Positions 60,673 to 64,000 of a stretch of 64,000 nucleotides of DNA are shown in pieces; position 1 is the stretch's first letter, and each line of letters starts with the position of its first letter. The translations under genes were made by a program, and so were the position numbers. Source of the stretch: CAYGZL01 sp964354345 (lineage in GTDB: Bacteria; Chloroflexota; Anaerolineae; Anaerolineales; UBA4823); contig CAYGZL010000074.1 of the NCBI GenBank assembly GCA_964354345.1, forward strand, positions 45,113 to 109,112, given 5' to 3'. The notes beneath the pieces are model-generated. The model did not search any database. It was not told the DNA's origin and saw only the letters and a list, made by a program, of their open reading frames with translations.

Positions 60673-63600
60673 ATGGCCTTTCAGGCAGTTCCCAATAAAG
60701 TCGATTTCCCTGCCCAGGAGCGCGAGATCCTGCGATTCTGGCAAGAAACCCGGGCTTTTGAAAAGCTGGTCGAGTTGCATCGCAATGATCCATCCTGGTC
60801 ATTTATTGATGGACCGATTACAGCGAATAACCCCATGGGCGTGCACCACGGCTGGGGTCGCTTCTACAAAGATTTATTTCAACGCTTCTGGACGATGCGC
60901 GGCAGGCGTTTGCGCTATCAAAACGGCTTTGACTGCCAGGGCCTGTGGGTGGAAGTCGAAGTCGAAAAAGAAAAGGGCTTCACTTCCAAGAAGGATATCG
61001 AGGCTTATGGGCTGGAATCTTTCGTGCGTCAGTGTAAGGCGCGCGTCTTGCGCTATGCCGCTATTCAGACTGAGCAGTCCATCCGCCTGGGCTACTGGAT
61101 GGACTGGAATAGCCCGGACGAACTACGCTGGCTGGCTGATCGATTGTTGGAAGATCCTAACCAGGTGATTACCATACCCGGACCGTTGGGCCCTGTCACT
61201 GGCACAGTCGAACAGGTGGTCGGGCGATTGGGAATGCCCGATCTGGAAGGTAGCTATTTTACCTTCTCCAACGAAAACAACTTCATGATCTGGACTTTCC
61301 TGAAGCGCTGTTGGGAAAAAGGCTGGCTGTACCGGGGAGTGGATGTCATGCCCTGGTGCCCACGCTGCGCCACCGGCATCAGCCAGCACGAGATCGTCAC
61401 CGATGGCTACGCGGAACTGACCCATCCGAGTGTAACGGTGCGGTTTCCACTCAAACTGACAGCTATTAGATCTCAGCCCTCAGCCATCAACTTTCAACAG
61501 TCAGGGCGCGAGCAAGCTCGCGACAACCATCAGGAATTCCTGCTCGTGTGGACGACCACACCCTGGACGCTGACCAGCAATGTTGCTGTAGCAGTGGGAT
61601 CGAACCTGACTTATGTGCAGGTTTTACAGGGCAATGAGATCTACTATCTCTCCAAAGGCACGCTGCACATGCTACATGGTCCCTACCAGGTGTTGGGTGA
61701 GTTGAAAGGCGCCGAGATGACCGACTGGACCTACACCGGTCCATTCGATGACCTGCCAGCGGCTCAAGAGCCCGGCGGCTTGACGCCCCTGCCCGAGCTG
61801 ACGCGCGGCGTCACACAATCGGCGGCGGAGGCGCACCAGGTGATCCTGTGGGAGCAAGTCGGCGAGACGGAAGGCACCGGCATCGTCCACATCGCTCCGG
61901 GCTGTGGTGAGGAAGATTTCCAGCTCGGGCAGCAGTACAACCTGCCGATGTTAGCCCCCTTGGATGACGAAGGTCATTTCGTGGAAGGCTTAGGCTGGTT
62001 GACCGGTCAGCATGTCGCTCAATCTACGGAGTCGATCTTTGCTGACTTGCAACGCAAGGGGCTGCTTTACCATGTGGAGGATTACACTCACCGCTACCCC
62101 ACCTGCTGGCGCTGCCACACCGAGCTGGTTTTTCGCCTGGTGGATGAATGGTTTATATCGATGGGCGAAGTATACCGCAAGCCGCGTGAGCAGCTCAGCG
62201 CTGAGGAGAAAGCCCGCAGCCTGCGCTACCAGATCATGGATGTGGTCGACCAGATCCAATGGATCCCGGAATTCGGCCACGCCCGTGAGATGGATTGGCT
62301 GCGCAACATGCATGATTGGATGATCAGCAAAAAACGCTACTGGGGGCTAGCGCTACCTATTTGGGTGTGCCAGAACTGTGGGAAGTTTGAGGTGATCGGC
62401 GATGAGATCGAGCTAAAAGGGCGCGCCGTTTCTGGCTGGGAGGTCTTTGCAGGTCACACACCCCACCGACCGCATATGGATGCAGTCAAGCTGGAATGTC
62501 CTGATTGCCACGCTGAGATGAGCCGCGTCCTGGAGGTGGGCAATCCCTGGCTGGACGCCGGCATTGTGCCCTTCAGCACGTTGAGCTACCGTTCCAATCG
62601 GGATTACTGGCGCGCCTGGTACCCCGCCCACTGGATCAGCGAGTCGTTCCCTGGTCAGTTCCGCAACTGGTTCTACAGCCTGCTGGCGATGGCCACCGTC
62701 CTCGACCAATCGCCGCCCTTCATACAGAATTTTGGTTATGCCACTTGCCTTGCGGAGGATGGGCGCGAGATGCACAAGAGCTGGGGCAACATGATCGAGT
62801 TCAGCGAAGCCGCCGACCGGATGGGCGTGGACGTGATGCGCTGGCTGTACTCAATCCAAAAGCCCGAGAACGACCTGCTCTTTGGCTATCACCGCGGCGA
62901 CGATGCGCGCCGCCAGTTCCTCATCCCTCTTTGGAACGTCTACTCCTTCCTGGCGACCTACGCCCGCCTGGATGGGTGGGAGCCTGCCCTCACCGCCCAC
63001 CCCCTCTCCCGTAGCACGGGAGAGGGGGGCAGGGGGGGTGAGGGCTTCGACCCGGCCTTTCCGGAGGGTCCCACTCCGCGCAGCGGGAACCTGCTCGACC
63101 GCTGGATCCTGGCGCGCCTCAACCAGGTGGTGGGTCGCGTCACCGAAGCGCTGGAGAGCTCCGATACCTTGAGCGCGACTCAGGCCTTGGAGGCGCTGTT
63201 GGACGACCTGAGCAACTGGTATGTGCGCCGCAGCCGGCGCCGCTTCTGGAAGAGCGAGCACGACGCCGATAAGAACACGGCTTACGAGACTCTCTATCAT
63301 GTGATGGTCCGCCTGGTCAAGATCCTGGCGCCCTTCATCCCCTTCATTACTGAGACGATCTACCAGAACCTGGTACGCTCGGTGCGCCCGGAGGCTTACG
63401 AGAGCGTCCACCACACTGCCTGGCCGCAGGTCGACCCGACCGCGTTGGATGAGAGCCTGTTGGAACAGATGGAGCTCGCTCGCCAGGTTGCCAGCCTGGG
63501 TTTGAGCGCCCGCAACGCCGCCGGTCTGAAAGTGCGCCAGCCGCTCGCCCGAGTGCTGGTCTATGCTGGCGGCAGGCGCAGCTTAACCCCCGAGCTGGTG

Positions 63601-64000
63601 GATATCGTCATGGATGAGCTGAACGTCAAGGCTTTTGAGTTTGTCGAACAGGCTGGTGCGCTGGTCACTTTCCGCATCCTGCCGGATAACAAGCTGCTTG
63701 GCCCGCGTTTCGGTGCAAAATTCCCCCGGGTGCGCCAGGCGCTGGCTGAATTGGACCCGGCGAAAGTGGCTGACCGTGTGACCGCCGGGCAGCCCGTCAC
63801 CCTGGAGGTGGACGGCGAGCCGGTCGAGCTGGCCCCTGAGGAGGTGCTTGTAGAGACCAAACCCGCGGAAGGATTGGCAGTCGCCGCCGATAAGCTGGCG
63901 ACCGTAGCGGTGGACGCCCATATCACGCCGGTGCTCAAGGCAGAGGGGCTGGCGCGTGAGGTGGTGCGGCGCATCCAATCCATGCGCAAGGAGGCCGGCT
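60673..64000 (+). CDS. ileS: Isoleucyl-tRNA synthetase, 3' end outside the window
   Basis: Open for 1109 codons to the window end, no in-frame stop. HIGH-type motif in ANNPMGVHHGWG (about 50-62), CP1 editing region with WTTTPWTLTSN (about 293-303), KMSKS-type motif MHKSWGN at 700-706, and anticodon-binding domain LLDRWILARLNQV. It charges tRNA-Ile in the cytoplasm. GGAGATG lies before ATG 60673. Two segments look extra: about 262-288 (TAIRSQPSAINFQQ and following) before the EFLLVWTTTPWTL region, and 772-791 (ALTAHPLSRSTGEGGRGGEG) before the anticodon-binding part. Both are in frame. Confidence 0.95.
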   Translation, partial: MAFQAVPNKVDFPAQEREILRFWQETRAFEKLVELHRNDPSWSFIDGPITANNPMGVHHGWGRFYKDLFQRFWTMRGRRLRYQNGFDCQGLWVEVEVEKEKGFTSKKDIEAYGLESFVRQCKARVLRYAAIQTEQSIRLGYWMDWNSPDELRWLADRLLEDPNQVITIPGPLGPVTGTVEQVVGRLGMPDLEGSYFTFSNENNFMIWTFLKRCWEKGWLYRGVDVMPWCPRCATGISQHEIVTDGYAELTHPSVTVRFPLKLTAIRSQPSAINFQQSGREQARDNHQEFLLVWTTTPWTLTSNVAVAVGSNLTYVQVLQGNEIYYLSKGTLHMLHGPYQVLGELKGAEMTDWTYTGPFDDLPAAQEPGGLTPLPELTRGVTQSAAEAHQVILWEQVGETEGTGIVHIAPGCGEEDFQLGQQYNLPMLAPLDDEGHFVEGLGWLTGQHVAQSTESIFADLQRKGLLYHVEDYTHRYPTCWRCHTELVFRLVDEWFISMGEVYRKPREQLSAEEKARSLRYQIMDVVDQIQWIPEFGHAREMDWLRNMHDWMISKKRYWGLALPIWVCQNCGKFEVIGDEIELKGRAVSGWEVFAGHTPHRPHMDAVKLECPDCHAEMSRVLEVGNPWLDAGIVPFSTLSYRSNRDYWRAWYPAHWISESFPGQFRNWFYSLLAMATVLDQSPPFIQNFGYATCLAEDGREMHKSWGNMIEFSEAADRMGVDVMRWLYSIQKPENDLLFGYHRGDDARRQFLIPLWNVYSFLATYARLDGWEPALTAHPLSRSTGEGGRGGEGFDPAFPEGPTPRSGNLLDRWILARLNQVVGRVTEALESSDTLSATQALEALLDDLSNWYVRRSRRRFWKSEHDADKNTAYETLYHVMVRLVKILAPFIPFITETIYQNLVRSVRPEAYESVHHTAWPQVDPTALDESLLEQMELARQVASLGLSARNAAGLKVRQPLARVLVYAGGRRSLTPELVDIVMDELNVKAFEFVEQAGALVTFRILPDNKLLGPRFGAKFPRVRQALAELDPAKVADRVTAGQPVTLEVDGEPVELAPEEVLVETKPAEGLAVAADKLATVAVDAHITPVLKAEGLAREVVRRIQSMRKEAG
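61459..61530 (+). repeat. Extra in-frame segment in ileS with palindrome
   Basis: Contains a perfect inverted repeat CGCGAGC-AA-GCTCGCG (61507-61522) and a low-complexity stretch CAGCCCTCAGCCATCAAC. It encodes about 24 residues unlike the synthetase fold, between the strands of the editing region. The ends of the insertion are not exact. Confidence 0.45.
62986..63045 (+). repeat. 60-bp palindromic element inserted in frame in ileS
   Basis: Terminal 9-bp inverted repeats GCCCTCACC / GGTGAGGGC (62986-62994/63037-63045) and an inner perfect 13-bp stem (63000-63012/63016-63028, CCCCCTCTCCCGT with loop AGC). Total length 60 bp, exactly 20 codons. Such CCCTCACC...CCTCTCCC palindromes occur dispersed in Chloroflexota genomes (established in general; copy number here unknown). 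Confidence 0.75.

Noticed and set aside
1..64000. CRISPR arrays, IS elements, tRNAs, rRNAs and sel genes
   Set aside because: Looked for by eye on both strands; no regular spacer repeats, transposase motifs, cloverleafs, rRNA cores or selA/B/D motifs were seen.

Overview
The window looks like a chromosomal segment of a Chloroflexota bacterium, most likely class Anaerolineae. This is inferred from gene content only: a secreted repeat protein with a C-terminal LYLPVAIKN-type tail, a class of IleRS with an ANNPMGVHH active-site motif, LysM/M23 wall hydrolases, methylmalonyl-CoA enzymes, polyphosphate glucokinase, and many TATAAT-N6/7-ATG leaderless-type starts. Coding density is high. I see no transposase, integrase, CRISPR array, rRNA or tRNA.

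Layout: 1-2982 has a recO 3' end, miaB, and a divergent C39-peptidase/TPR membrane protein. 3039-7723 has a secreted 14-repeat protein, a PH-domain protein and a GT-C glycosyltransferase. 7744-10691 has two aldo/keto reductases and a phosphotriesterase-like hydrolase. 10696-14982 (minus) is a five-gene DUF4129/MoxR/DUF58 operon. 15053-19100 (minus) has an MFS transporter, a cold-shock protein, methylmalonyl-CoA epimerase and mutase. 19185-26911 is a signalling and envelope block: an HExxH lipoprotein, an FHA protein, a TGS GTPase, an FHA-FHA-lipase gene with an in-frame stop, and a Ser/Thr kinase. 26929-31170 has comM, a YgiQ-type radical SAM gene and two small membrane proteins. 31354-36505 is a TetR-controlled efflux operon (permease, HlyD, two ABC ATPases). 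36594-40383 has a PfkB kinase, a putative papain-like protein, a protein disulfide oxidoreductase whose second CxxC is UxxC through an in-frame TGA, and an OsmC protein. 40448-43290 (minus) is a four-gene operon sharing a SHOCT-like/YvlB-type module behind a consensus promoter. 43527-48470 (minus) has three tandem LysM-M23 paralogues. 48475-52111 is more eroded, with SDR and YdeI-like remnants, a prenyltransferase-fold protein, a CPBP protease and a DinB protein. 52112-58209 has tsaC, ppgK, an ABC exporter, a USP, mntH and mntR behind a DtxR-type operator. 58399-64000 has a second GT-C enzyme and a T-box-controlled ileS that runs off the window and carries two extra in-frame DNA segments.

Most notable: the candidate selenocysteine disulfide oxidoreductase at 39113-39796. 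Its TGA stands at the catalytic Cys, 11 nt before a perfect 6-bp hairpin, matching the geometry of bacterial SECIS elements. Also notable are the recurring leaderless promoter layout, the TAA at the conserved FHA serine codon (23169), the palindromic element inserted in frame in ileS, the SHOCT-like operon, and the split YbhF/RbbA-like ATPase pair.
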